Assembly: GCA_023078555.1 (NCBI GenBank)
Contig: CM041200.1
Location: 7,417,361 to 7,481,360 of the forward strand
Source of the DNA: Ulva prolifera
Taxonomy: Eukaryota; Chlorophyta; Ulvophyceae; Ulvales; Ulvaceae
Direction of reading: 5' to 3'
Length of the DNA stretch: 64,000 nucleotides
Every line of letters starts with the position of its first letter. Within the stretch, counting starts at the first letter, position 1. Both the position numbers and the translations under genes were made by a program. The notes under the pieces were generated by a model. That model saw nothing but the letters and a program-made list of their open reading frames with translations, was not told the DNA's origin and ran no database searches. Below are positions 54,531 through 64,000 of the stretch, piece after piece.

Positions 54531-56383
54531 AGGGGGGTCGGCACTCGGGCCATCCACGCGTTCACCGGGAACGCGAGCCACTCAGACATCGCCCAGGGCC
54601 TTGGGCGGTGTCTATAGACTCATGATAACATACTGAATGCACACAGGCGGTCGTCTCACGTCGCTGGGCAAAAGCAGCCTTTTCGTCGAACAGCATATGC
54701 ATGCCTGGGCAGAATGACCCATTTCGCTCAGGAGCGCCTACAGCGCCCAGCGCGTGCCCAGGGCACGCCCAGTGAGCCTATGATACCCTTATTATGTTTA
54801 TATTCACTGGTGGGATGTTATCTTTGATGTTATCGATTGCTGTGGAAGGCGTCCAAGCCGTTGTGTGACTTGTGGGGCCAGGTACTGTCACATGTAGGAA
54901 GCCGCTCTGCGCGATTGGGGCGCTATCAAGAATCAATTCCAGTGTTGTTCACTCTTGGGGATGGGTTGTTTTGTCGCTCTGCGGTTGATTGCTTCAGCGG
55001 CTCTGACCCCATTTCGTTCTGGCTTGTCCAGCACATGGCATGAGTATAATTCAACAGGCTTCAATAGGCGTGCATGCTTAAACTATTGTACAGTCGGGAT
55101 ACCTTAACGATACCGACAGCTGTGATCGAGGCTGATCAAGCGGCTGTCCACATGATGAAGGTCATTGTATTGACACCACATGGATGCAGCTGGCCTTGTT
55201 GATACATCTGGCATGTTTGTCATAAATGACAGTATCATTTGGTTGCATCTAGAATGTATTGCAAGCGATGACACATCTGAATGCCAGTCAGGTTACATGC
55301 TGATTGCATGGTAGCACTGTGCAAGAGGCAGAAAACCGATGCAGTTGACTGTATACTTCTGTGAAGAAGAATGCAACAGAACATGTACGCGAGAAGAAAT
55401 CAGCATGCGCTCTGCATCACCGTCGTCGGATTTTGAACTGCATCAGAGGTTTAGGAAAGCAAGAATGCCTTACACACAGCCTTTTTGTGTGCTTGCATCT
55501 GTGACCTGCCACAGTACGCCCACTGATGACATCATGATTGACCATGAATCACTCACGTGGATCGGTGCTGATTGAACAGCGATAAGTTATTGCGTAGTCG
55601 GCGGTGCTGAATACATTTGTGTGAATGAAAATGCTAGCGCGACCGTCACAGCTAGATTCGCAGCGCCTCCGTGCCCTCCAAAACGAAGAAGAAACTGATA
55701 TATACAGGAGAAAATGATGACTGCAATTGGTAGATCGCGCAGGGGTCATTCTTGCCGTGGCTTTGATGAGCCGGTGTACAGCAGCGTACTTTCAATCACT
55801 GTGACGGAAGAACAATGCTGCCTTCCCCACAGAGATTAGTGATCCTGAGCGATCTGGTGCTGGTCATTTTTATATGTGTGCGTATATGCCGTGGTCGATT
55901 GGAACGCTGTGTTGCGAACTCCCCAGGTGCAGAAACTGCACGCAACTTCCGGCAGAACCAACCAGCAATGCCGCCAGTCACTTTAATTCACTCAATCACT
56001 GAGTCTGCGGTACCTAAGCCGGTCTAGGCCGGCGTGGGGCCCGCTCTCCATGGACATCACAGACACGTCGGACATACCCGCACGACACCGGTTGATAGGT
56101 CACTGAACATCCATGAGACACATTATAGTGTTTTGGGGTGTTCTCAGCCCACTGTGCTTACTGGGCGTGCGCTGAGCGCCAAATCCGCGTCCATGGGCGA
56201 AATCAGCATTTCGGGCGAAAACAGGCCTTTCCCTGGGCACTTTTCTACGTTTCGCCCAGGGACCACCTGTGTGCATTCAGTATGTTATTGTGAGTCTATA
56301 GACACCGCCCAGGGCCCTGGGCGATGTCTTGAGTGGCTCGCGTTCCCAGTGGACGTGTGCAGAGCCCCAGTGCAGACCCCCCT
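54531..56383. mobile_element. Non-autonomous DNA transposon, copy B (1853 bp), with 8-bp target duplication
   Basis: Terminal inverted repeats of about 125 bases begin AGGGGGGTCGGCACTCGGG (left) and AGGGGGGTCTGCACTGGGG (right, reverse complement). They share GGGAACGCGAGCCACTC, ACATCGCCCAGGGCC and CTATAGACTCA through ATAACATACTGAATGCACAC. It is flanked by a perfect 8-bp duplication, AGCTGGTC, at 54523-54530 and 56384-56391. The outer ~20 bases and the GGGAACGCGAGC block are shared with copy A, so both belong to one family. No transposase-like frame is visible inside. GCCCAG-rich subterminal sequence continues inward on both sides, so the inverted symmetry extends past the TIR in weaker form. 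Confidence 0.92.
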
Positions 56384-56391
56384 AGCTGGTC

Positions 56392-56950
56392 TGTGCCTCC
56401 TACTACTGGGCGTCTCTCGTCTGGACAGGCTGCTCGGAGTTCCGATGTACACCGTCGCAGTGTAGCTTTTGGTGAGACATGAAACAGGCCTGTTGACTAT
56501 GACCCCGCTGCGAGGCGGTACCTAACGAGCCCAAGCATCTACGCTGTGCAATGGCATGCTCAATTGAATTTGTAGATTAGAGTTGACGACAACAGATAAT
56601 GAGACAGGCCTGCGAATTATGTGGAGCGTTTTTACGGAAAGTACAGAAGCTTCGTGTCTCGGTCTGCACATACCAAATTTCAGCAGTAATATCTTCTGTC
56701 ACATGAGAAACTGCGTGGAATATGCCGAACACATCGAAGAGCTACACGCGCAATAAAGACCTGCTACCAGATCTTTGTTGTCGATGTTACCGATGTTTCG
56801 CAGATCGGGTTGAGAACAGGACGTGCTGCCATCTTCATGGTACATTATCACGGAATAATGTCACCTGGACCATTTGGACAAAAATACATAAGCAGGCGCG
56901 CGTTACAGCATTGATGGCAGCGCATGTGCCATGTGCGGTGTCAGATGCAT
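56392..56950. other. Intergenic, 3' side of the nicotinamidase gene
   Basis: No gene seen. It probably contains the 3' UTR of the nicotinamidase gene, which ends at 56951 on the minus strand, running toward transposon copy B. Confidence 0.45.
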
Positions 56951-57652
56951 CTAAACATTCGACGACAGCATTGATGCACTTGTCGCCAGCTCTATACCTG
57001 CCTCTTCAAAACGCATAAGCATTTCCTGCGTGCTCGCCTCTGCTACACCGCGGCAAGCGTCTCGCAACACTGTCACTCTGGCTTCGGGAAACAACTTTTT
57101 GGCATCCAGCGCTGTGAATCCCACGCAATAGTCAAGAGCTAGCCCAGCCACTATTATGTGTCGACTGGCTTCGGCCTCGTGTGGCACGTGGCTGAGAATT
57201 TCATCTCTGAGACCGGTCGACGTCGCACCATCGACATCGAGGAAAGCTGAGTAGCTGTCGACGTCTACGTGACATCCTTTTCGAATGGCAACATGGGGAT
57301 GCACAATCGTCAAGTCATGATGTAATTGTGCTCCATGAGAGTCTTGGACGCAGTGATCTGGCCACAGAACCTGCAGCTGCCCAGATGGTATCATGTATTG
57401 CTGAAACAGCTCGGCTGCCGGGTCTTCCTGCGCATGCGTCGAATGAAACGACACGTGACCAGGTGGATGCCAGTCTTGGCTGTAGACAACCTGTATTGGA
57501 GCTTGGCGTTCGACGCGGCTGGGCTTGACCCTGCTGAGAAGTTCATTGATGACGGGGATAACCTCGAGACCATCGGGAACAGCCAGAGCGCCAGATGGCG
57601 GACAGAAGTCATACTGCACATCGACAACGATCACAGTAATTGCATTGGCCAT
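56951..57652 (-). CDS. Nicotinamidase (isochorismatase-family hydrolase)
   Basis: A 233-residue intronless protein hydrolysing nicotinamide to nicotinate and ammonia in the NAD salvage (Preiss-Handler) route, probably cytosolic. The catalytic triad is visible: Asp11 in VVDVQYDF, Lys125 in AIRKGCHVD, Cys176 in ALDYCVGFTALDA. The metal-binding motif is DWHPPGH (Asp60, His62, His66), and the family WPDHC follows at residues 98-102. Length is normal for the family. I chose the ATG at 57652 because MANAITVIVVDVQYDF starts just before the first beta strand. An in-frame ATG at 57766 would add 38 residues without family similarity. Unlike all other well-supported long genes here it has no intron. Confidence 0.95.
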   Translation of the reverse strand: MANAITVIVVDVQYDFCPPSGALAVPDGLEVIPVINELLSRVKPSRVERQAPIQVVYSQDWHPPGHVSFHSTHAQEDPAAELFQQYMIPSGQLQVLWPDHCVQDSHGAQLHHDLTIVHPHVAIRKGCHVDVDSYSAFLDVDGATSTGLRDEILSHVPHEAEASRHIIVAGLALDYCVGFTALDAKKLFPEARVTVLRDACRGVAEASTQEMLMRFEEAGIELATSASMLSSNV

Positions 57653-59292
57653 TACCTCACTCACTTTGATTAGTTTAGAGCATGCTGCGAAGCAATCCGA
57701 GTTGCCGATGATCTGCACCAGCGCACAGCCCTGCGCCAACTGCGGGCTATGCTCTATGCAATACATCAGCAAAACATGCTAACACACCTTTGATGCAACT
57801 TTCAAGTATCCCTGACGGGCCTCATCAATAGTCTGCCGGCGCGTTACAAACATCTGGCCGCGGCCAAGTCAATAAGCCGTAGTAATCTGCAGCTGTCAAT
57901 TCACCCATCGGGCGTGCAGCCTGCCCCTTGCCTTGCCTTCAAGAAAGAACATTTAACCAAAATCACGCGTCTCATCTCGGAGCCAAGTAGCAGTAGGCAT
58001 CGGGTTGATACAATTGTTACTGTATCCACATATGAGTGCCTCCTACCACGCACACGCAGAGCCAAATTGCTGTAGGCATTGCGTTGATTCAATTGTTACT
58101 GTCTCCACCGGTGAACGCCTCATACCACTCAAACTAACATACCACTCGACAAGGCAAACGTCAATGCTTAGAGTGGTACATCTGTGCGTCTGTTCCCCAG
58201 CAAAGGCAAGGTTCACATGTGCGTGCTGGAACAGTCGGTGCTGTTGTGTGTAGATGCTTACAGACCTGCCTGGCCATCAGAGCATACAGACAAGAGATTG
58301 GATGAGATAGCATTGCTATCTTATCGTCATGCTTGCAATCGTTTACAAGCAGGAGACCTGTTTTCTGACGATGGCACCTATGCTCAAGCATCACCGCACC
58401 GCCAAAGGCACTGGGGCAAGCCACGTATCATTATTCATGTGGAGATGCCACCATGCAGCAGCCTCCATGTGCAACAGGCTAAGGGAACATCTACACACGC
58501 AGCATCCGCACAATCTAGGCACTGCCTACCTATTCATCCATCCACAGCATACACACGTACACATGTCTCCTCATACTCCCTTGCCAAAGGGCCAATATCA
58601 TTCTAGAGAAACCAGCCAGTGTCTAGCTGATGCAGGCTTCCACAAAGCCTTGCTTGCATGCATTCACGGACCGGCATCTCACCCCTCCGCTTCGCAATGC
58701 TATACTGCTGTGACACCACCACTGAACATCATCTGGCGCCACCGTCTAGACCCATCCATCACCAGCCAACGCGTGCGACGTGCGGCTTCAACTGACCACA
58801 CCGCCACACGCACCCAGCCACAGCTCCACTGGCTGCGCCTGGCCGCCTGAAGAGCAGCCCTCCGCCCCCTCATGCAGCTTCGTCACCCGCCAGAAGCAGG
58901 TGCCAAAGCCGGCCACAGAACCAGAGACCACAGGCGACGGCTTGCTCTGTAGGATACGGGTCCAGCTCAAGCACACGCACAGAGCCGCCACTAGCAACGT
59001 AAACGTGCCCCTCTCCGAATAACAGTAAATAAACACACGGCAGCGCAGGCCAATGCACACGGCCGGTGCAGCGCGACCTTCCGCGCAATTATCTCTGATA
59101 TCTTGGCGACACTCCTCAACGACTCCGCATACCAATACTCCACTTCCACTACTTCTGTATCACAGGTACACAACACGTTTATCTCCAAACGCCGCGATGA
59201 CCACGCCGACGGTATCGCCGCGCCGGCGGCCAGGCTCGGACACCCGCCCCGCCGGCTCCATCGTGCACACACACATGCACACACACGCACTC
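57653..59292. other. Intergenic; holds a two-copy tandem repeat
   Basis: Nothing recognised as a gene. It may include a further 3' exon of the transporter gene (see 59293-61298): a frame on the minus strand at about 58990-59165 contains a hydrophobic stretch, but I could not place a convincing acceptor. A 79-base tandem duplication lies at 57981-58135. Confidence 0.45.
57981..58135. repeat. 79-base tandem duplication, two diverged copies
   Basis: The copy at 57981-58059 (AGCCAAGTAGCAGTAGGCAT, then TTGATACAATTGTTACTGT) is repeated from 58060 (AGCCAAATTGCTGTAGGCAT, then TTGATTCAATTGTTACTGT), with several substitutions. No coding meaning is apparent. Confidence 0.8.
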
Positions 59293-61298
59293 TCACAACA
59301 ACATTGACATCCCGGCACTCACCGACCCCACAGCGGACATTGACACATCCGTGAGGGACCCCCCCGCGGCCGACGCAATCGCATACACCGGCTGCAGCGC
59401 CGACTGCACGCCCTCCGGCACGCCGCCGACGCCATCGTCGAGCCCGAGGTCAGCGCGCAGCTGCAGCCCCTCCACAAAGCAGCCCATCGCTGCGAGGCCG
59501 AGCAGCACGAGGCGGCCGCCGGGGAGGAGCTGCCGCGCCGGCGTGACGGGGGCCGACCCCGCCGCGCCGCTCTCGCGCGCCGCCCACGCGAGCGCCGGCG
59601 GGAGGAGCCCGTACAGCGCTGTCATACCGTACGCGCCCGCGAGGTGCGTCGCTGTCATGAAGATGTCGGAGTTCGACAGGCTCACGACGGTCGGGGGGAG
59701 GAGCGTCAGCAGCACGGCCGCAAGCTGTGGTGTGTCGAGCGAGTACTCCCCGGCATTGCCGCTGCCGCCGCCAGCCACCGCCGGCGGAGGCAGCTCTGCC
59801 GCGTCAGCGCCGGCGGGGGCGTCTGCTGCCGGCAGCCGCGGCAGCGGCACGTCCGCGAGCGTCGTGTGCGTGTGGAACTTCGTGCTGAAGAAGGACGACA
59901 GCGAGAGCGTCGTGCCGATCGCGGACGTCGCGAGCGCTGTCAGCGAGAACGTCGCGAGCGCGACGCCTGCGAATGGGCCGCCTGTCGCGATGAGCACGTC
60001 CACAGGGTCTCCCGCGACCTCCGGCCCGACAAGCCCAAGCGTCACGGCCTCGAACGCAACAAACATTCCCAGCGGCACGGCCGAGCCGAGGAGCAGCGCC
60101 GTGAGGATGCGGCCGCGGCGCCAGCCGAGGAACTCGCACACGACGGGGATGAGGTCGTGGTAGACGAGCGAGAGGAACATGATCGGCAGCGTGTCGGTGA
60201 CGCCGTCCCAGCTCGCAAAGGACAACGGCGACGTCTCCCACGGCATGTGCGAGAAGCCGCCGCCGACGACGGCGACAAATACGGCGAGGAGGACTGCCGT
60301 GAGCGCGCGGTTGGACTTCTCAGCTAGGGGGGTGCCGCCGGCGAGGAGCGCGGCGGCGAGGGGAGCGGTGAAGAGGACTGGGCCGAGGGGCGCAAGAGCG
60401 GGGGGGAGGGCGCCCGATATGAGCTCGCCGGCGCGGGAGGTGTACGCGAGGAGGAGGGTGAAGGACATGGTGAGGTAGATGGTGCTGACGCCGGCCTCGG
60501 CGACGGGGCCGAGGGTGAGGCGGGTCATGTCTGCGAGGAGGATGGGTGGGATCGTGGCATCGGGGTCAGCCTTGGAAAGCTTCCGGTGGCAGGCGAGGTT
60601 CACCTGCGCGGAAGGTGTTGACGTGAGGCTGGAGGTGGCCCTGTGTGAGCGTGACTAGGCATGAAGTGGTCGCTGCGAGAGCGTGCGTGGAAAGGCAGGG
60701 CTTTTGGCGTTACAGATATCTGAACGCATGTGTGCACGCCTTAGCGACGGCGCTATCGAAGACGCTCAGCATATCTATCGCGGAATCTTACAGATGCGTG
60801 TATCTCAGGGTCACGGGCGTCTGTGGCAAATGGTACAGTGCAGCGACTGCAGTATTGCGCACGTGCCCGTCAACGCAGCTGCGTCAGCAAAGGAGCACTA
60901 CGGGGCCGCTCACCTCTACGAGCAGCAGTGCCTCTAGCTGCAGGACCGCCCAGCACACCAGCAGAAGTGTAGTAGCTGGTGCAAACCCTGTTGAGTGAGT
61001 GACCGCGGGGAGCGCAAGTATCCCGGCACCAACTGCAGTACAGAGAGCGAAGTGAGGCAGGCTGCGCTGTCTCCAGCGAATGAAGACCGCAGAGCAGAGA
61101 TCCGGTGGCGATGCACTTGAAATTCTTACCTGTGCTTCCTGTCACTAATCCGGCTCCGCCTATGATTGTGCCTATCGACTGTGCTTTGTTCGACGTAGAG
61201 CAGTCCTCCTGCGTGGAAGCTGCTCGCGCTGCTACGGAGCATCGCTTCTCTTTGAGCTGCTGCCTACTCTGCTGTCCTTTCAAATTACAAGCCTGCAT
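59293..61298 (-). CDS. Tryptophan/tyrosine permease-family transporter, probably plastid-targeted
   Basis: Three exons join exactly: 61298-61130, 61032-60914, 60603-59323 (or to the stop at 59293). Introns are 97 and 310 bases with GTAAGA/CAG and GTGAGC/CAG ends. The first junction rebuilds the family's hallmark GLVTGST/VGAGILALPAVT segment of the first membrane helix. About eleven hydrophobic helices follow, as expected for the aromatic amino acid permease family (bacterial TyrP/Mtr and plant and algal relatives). The first 40 residues are basic and Ser/Ala-rich (SVAARAAS) and would suit a chloroplast transit peptide. A loop rich in Pro/Ala/Gly lies between helices 8 and 9. A strong GTGAGT donor at 59322 suggests the C-terminus may continue in another exon. 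Substrate inferred from family only. Confidence 0.92.
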
Positions 61299-64000
61299 GG
61301 GGCATTGCGCAGTGGATATTGGCAGACTTTGTCACCAAGCGCTGGCACTGCCACACCGTTTGCGTTCTGCCAGGCACACCGATGCTTATAACCTATTCTA
61401 TCCTTTTTGATCATTATCTGACAGATCATCAACTGGCTATGTACTTATGAACTGACGACAGCATTTGTCCGCGTCACTGCACATGGACGAAATAATCGAC
61501 AATGGCTGAAAATACAACGCGCACGAACCATAATGTCGCCGACACCACAATTTGGGTTTCTGAAATGGCTTGCATAAACGGATTAAGCAGCTGCACATCT
61601 CCTTGGCTGCATCGGGGCTTGCGTGAGCAGAAGTATTGCATGCAGACAAGCATCCGTATGTGCTCGCATGCCTTATACCACCCCACATACGGGCTTATAA
61701 CAATGTCTATCATGACGTATCGGCACCATACCTGCCTGTGGCTGAGCCGAATAAAAGTTGAGCAGCGTGTTCCCGCTGCATTCGACCGGGGCACCGTGTT
61801 CATATGAAGAAAGTCTTGGAAATCAGAGACACGCAGAGGCAGAGATACTGATAATAGCTTATGATCAGGCGCGCTGTCAGAATTCCACACTTCACCACTT
61901 GGTAGCTGTTAGTCGTCTATGTACCAACAGTTAGAATTGTCATCAACTTACGGAAGAATGTCAGGATCGTGTGAGCATCTGCCTTTGCAACGCACGGAAT
62001 TATTGTGATAACCTTCAACGATCTCCGGGGACCTTTTCCGAGTGATGGGTGTTGGCATTGCTCTCACGATGCATCCCATCGCGATGTCGAGACAACGCGT
62101 TACCCCGTGATGTCGGCCGTCTCCTCGGATCTGGCGTTGCAGTGTCTGTGCCACAGTGCCGGATTCGCGATATTTGCGGTACCTTGTTGCTCTGATGTTC
62201 AGCGCGACAACCTCCACCGGCGCACACGCAGCCACGCAGTGCATGGCTTTCTACAGCTGGACCACCATGCCCGCCAGGCGATACATTTTTAGCCACCAGT
62301 GTTGATCGCAATTAGCACAAGCAATGCTTATCAAGCACACACTTGGGCCCGTCTGTGCGGCCGGCAGTGCACTCCCATGATTGCCTGGCATCGCATCTGC
62401 TCGGTGCACTCTCCGCCGAGGGTTTCCTTTGGCACCGTCACCTGCTGATGATGACAGCGCAATTGAATCGCGTTCCATGCCATCTGCGTGCACCTTGCTC
62501 GTCCGCAAGCAACAGAGTCACTCCGTGAGGCAGGTTCCACTTGCACAGATCAGAGTGAATCCCGTCGACACATTTACAATTGTCGTGTGAATACGGATCC
62601 ATCTGCGGTACAATGCAGCAATCACAGTCACCAAGCGAGTGGGCAACAGTAGCTGCGGCGATGACGACGGCCTACCTTGCCCCGAACATGCTGTGCTTAT
62701 CAAACTCATGACCAAGTTGAAGAAGCCTTGACTGTGCTTCAGTTCGAGTTGTCTCCCAGCCAGGCAGTGGATCACTTTGGGCGCGCGTGGCACGGCATGA
62801 ACGATCGTCGAACTGGGCCGAAACTGTGGCAGTCGCAGCGACGGTCTCGCGGACACGTCTATCCCTCCTGCACTGCAACCCCATATATATCCGAACGAAG
62901 CCAGAACACTCCGGCGTAGCGGATGATTCCAGGTGCAGGCCCTCGCAAGGAGCTTGGTGCCATGAATGCTACGGCTTGCAGAGCTGTGCCGAGAGAAGTG
63001 CTTGTTACGTTTCCGGCACGTACCCTCTTCGAACTTGCGAACTTATGATTATAGTGGCGATGCATGATAGATAAGATCTAGATGGCGCTAGTTCCGGACA
63101 GCGGCTGCATGCTGCATGTGCTGGGAGCACTTTGGCTGCAAAGGTCAAAACGCCGATCGCGTGCGGCGCATGCCTCTGAAAATTTTGTTATTGGAAGCTT
63201 GTTTGAGCATACTGATCCGGTGTTGAGGGAGTGCTCCGGTCTGATCCAGTCTTGACCGAGCGTGTGGCCAAAGCGAACGAACCAGCATCCCGCGGCCCTC
63301 GACGCAATGGTCCTGGACCGGGCACACATCCTCCCGCCTATTAGCTCTCCGCCAATTTCATGTCCGGTGCTTGCATATGGCTGCCCCAGTAGTCATTCTG
63401 CTGCGGGCATGCCTGCCTAACTGCACTGGCAGTTTCTCTGGCTGCCCTGTCTGGACAGTGTCCAGTGGACATCGCTTGAAATGTCCAGAACCTATTGCCC
63501 CATATGTCTGCACTGCTGCCTCCACACGAAATGCTACTGCAGCTTCTACCACAACAACAACTTCACTCTACCCGTCGAGGTAATCAGCATACGTACCCAG
63601 TCTAACAGAATGCAATTGAAAGCTGTGACAAGGTACCTTTCAGAACTATGACCGACCCGTCGGAACGATCAGCATGCTAAGCATCATAGCATGCCCTCAG
63701 ATCCCACACTCTGTAGGGATGGATACTTCATTTGATTGGCCACCTGTGGTGCAACAGATGCAGGCGGATTACAATGCACACTGGACACCGTGGATGAGTA
63801 TGACGACACGTGGAGATGTGTTCTCATGGTCAGATGTGGGAATTGCATACAGTATTTGCAAGAGGAACGGGTGCGTTTCCGGGGAGTCTGCATCGGAGTA
63901 ACTGCGTTGATGTCTCATTGAACATGTGCCTTGTTTACATTGCATGCTGCTCAGCAGGATGTGCTGCCCTTGCACGCACTGACTCGGCAACGGCGCCATC
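61299..64000. other. No gene recognised; promoter side of the transporter gene
   Basis: The first few hundred bases should carry the transporter promoter. Further on, one minus-strand stretch at about 61738-61890 reads as a hydrophilic exon-like segment (EVWNSDSAPDHKLLSVSL) ending in a CAG/GTATGG donor. Another at 61474-61640 ends with a hydrophobic segment. They may belong to an unidentified gene, but neither could be tied to a family. Nothing else can be supported to the window end. Confidence 0.35.

Noticed and set aside
59351-60327. Long + strand frames (270 and 227 codons) opposite the transporter
   Set aside because: Ser/Pro/Arg-rich shadows. The minus strand has precise splice junctions and eleven hydrophobic helices.

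Overview
The window is nuclear DNA of an intron-rich eukaryote, most likely a green alga (Chlorophyta or a prasinophyte lineage); species not identified. Three things point that way: an MSI4/FVE-type WD40 protein, a GMI1/SMCHD1-type ATPase whose hinge reads closely against plant DMS3/GMI1, and two small secreted proteins carrying an RxLLQ motif after the signal peptide, common in chlorophyte secreted proteins. Gene models were spliced by eye; most junctions have GT-AG ends and keep frame.

Layout. 0-9.5 kb: GC-rich and gene-poor, with one possible Cys-rich secreted protein (188-1330, +) and two related repeat proteins (3085-3603 and about 6168-6573, -). 9.5-15.2 kb: a nine-exon MSI4/FVE-like histone-binding WD40 gene (-), whose introns hold a Copia fossil fragment, a poly-C run, a long hairpin, a CA microsatellite and a 21-base minisatellite. 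15.2-17.4 kb: no recognised gene. 17.4-47.0 kb: one ~29.6 kb gene (-) of about 30 exons for a non-canonical SMC-related protein (GHKL ATPase, Ig-like middle, coiled coil, SMC hinge). 47.65-54.2 kb: a divergent mut-7/EXD3-like 3'-5' exonuclease gene (+), sharing a 618-base intergenic region with the previous gene. 57.0-57.7 kb: an intronless nicotinamidase (-). 59.3-61.3 kb: a tryptophan/tyrosine permease-family transporter (-). 61.3-64 kb: nothing recognised.

Two copies of one non-autonomous DNA transposon family, with long terminal inverted repeats and perfect 8-bp target duplications, lie at 31201-32846 (inside an intron of the GMI1/SMCHD1-like gene) and 54531-56383 (downstream of the exonuclease gene).

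How the genes may work together: three consecutive genes (MSI4/FVE-like, GMI1/SMCHD1-like, mut-7-like) belong to families tied elsewhere to chromatin or small-RNA silencing or genome maintenance. This may be chance, but it is the most interesting feature of the window. The large gene also crosses a sharp change of base composition: its upstream ~20 kb is AT-rich and often uses TAG splice acceptors, while its 3' third is GC-rich and uses CAG.
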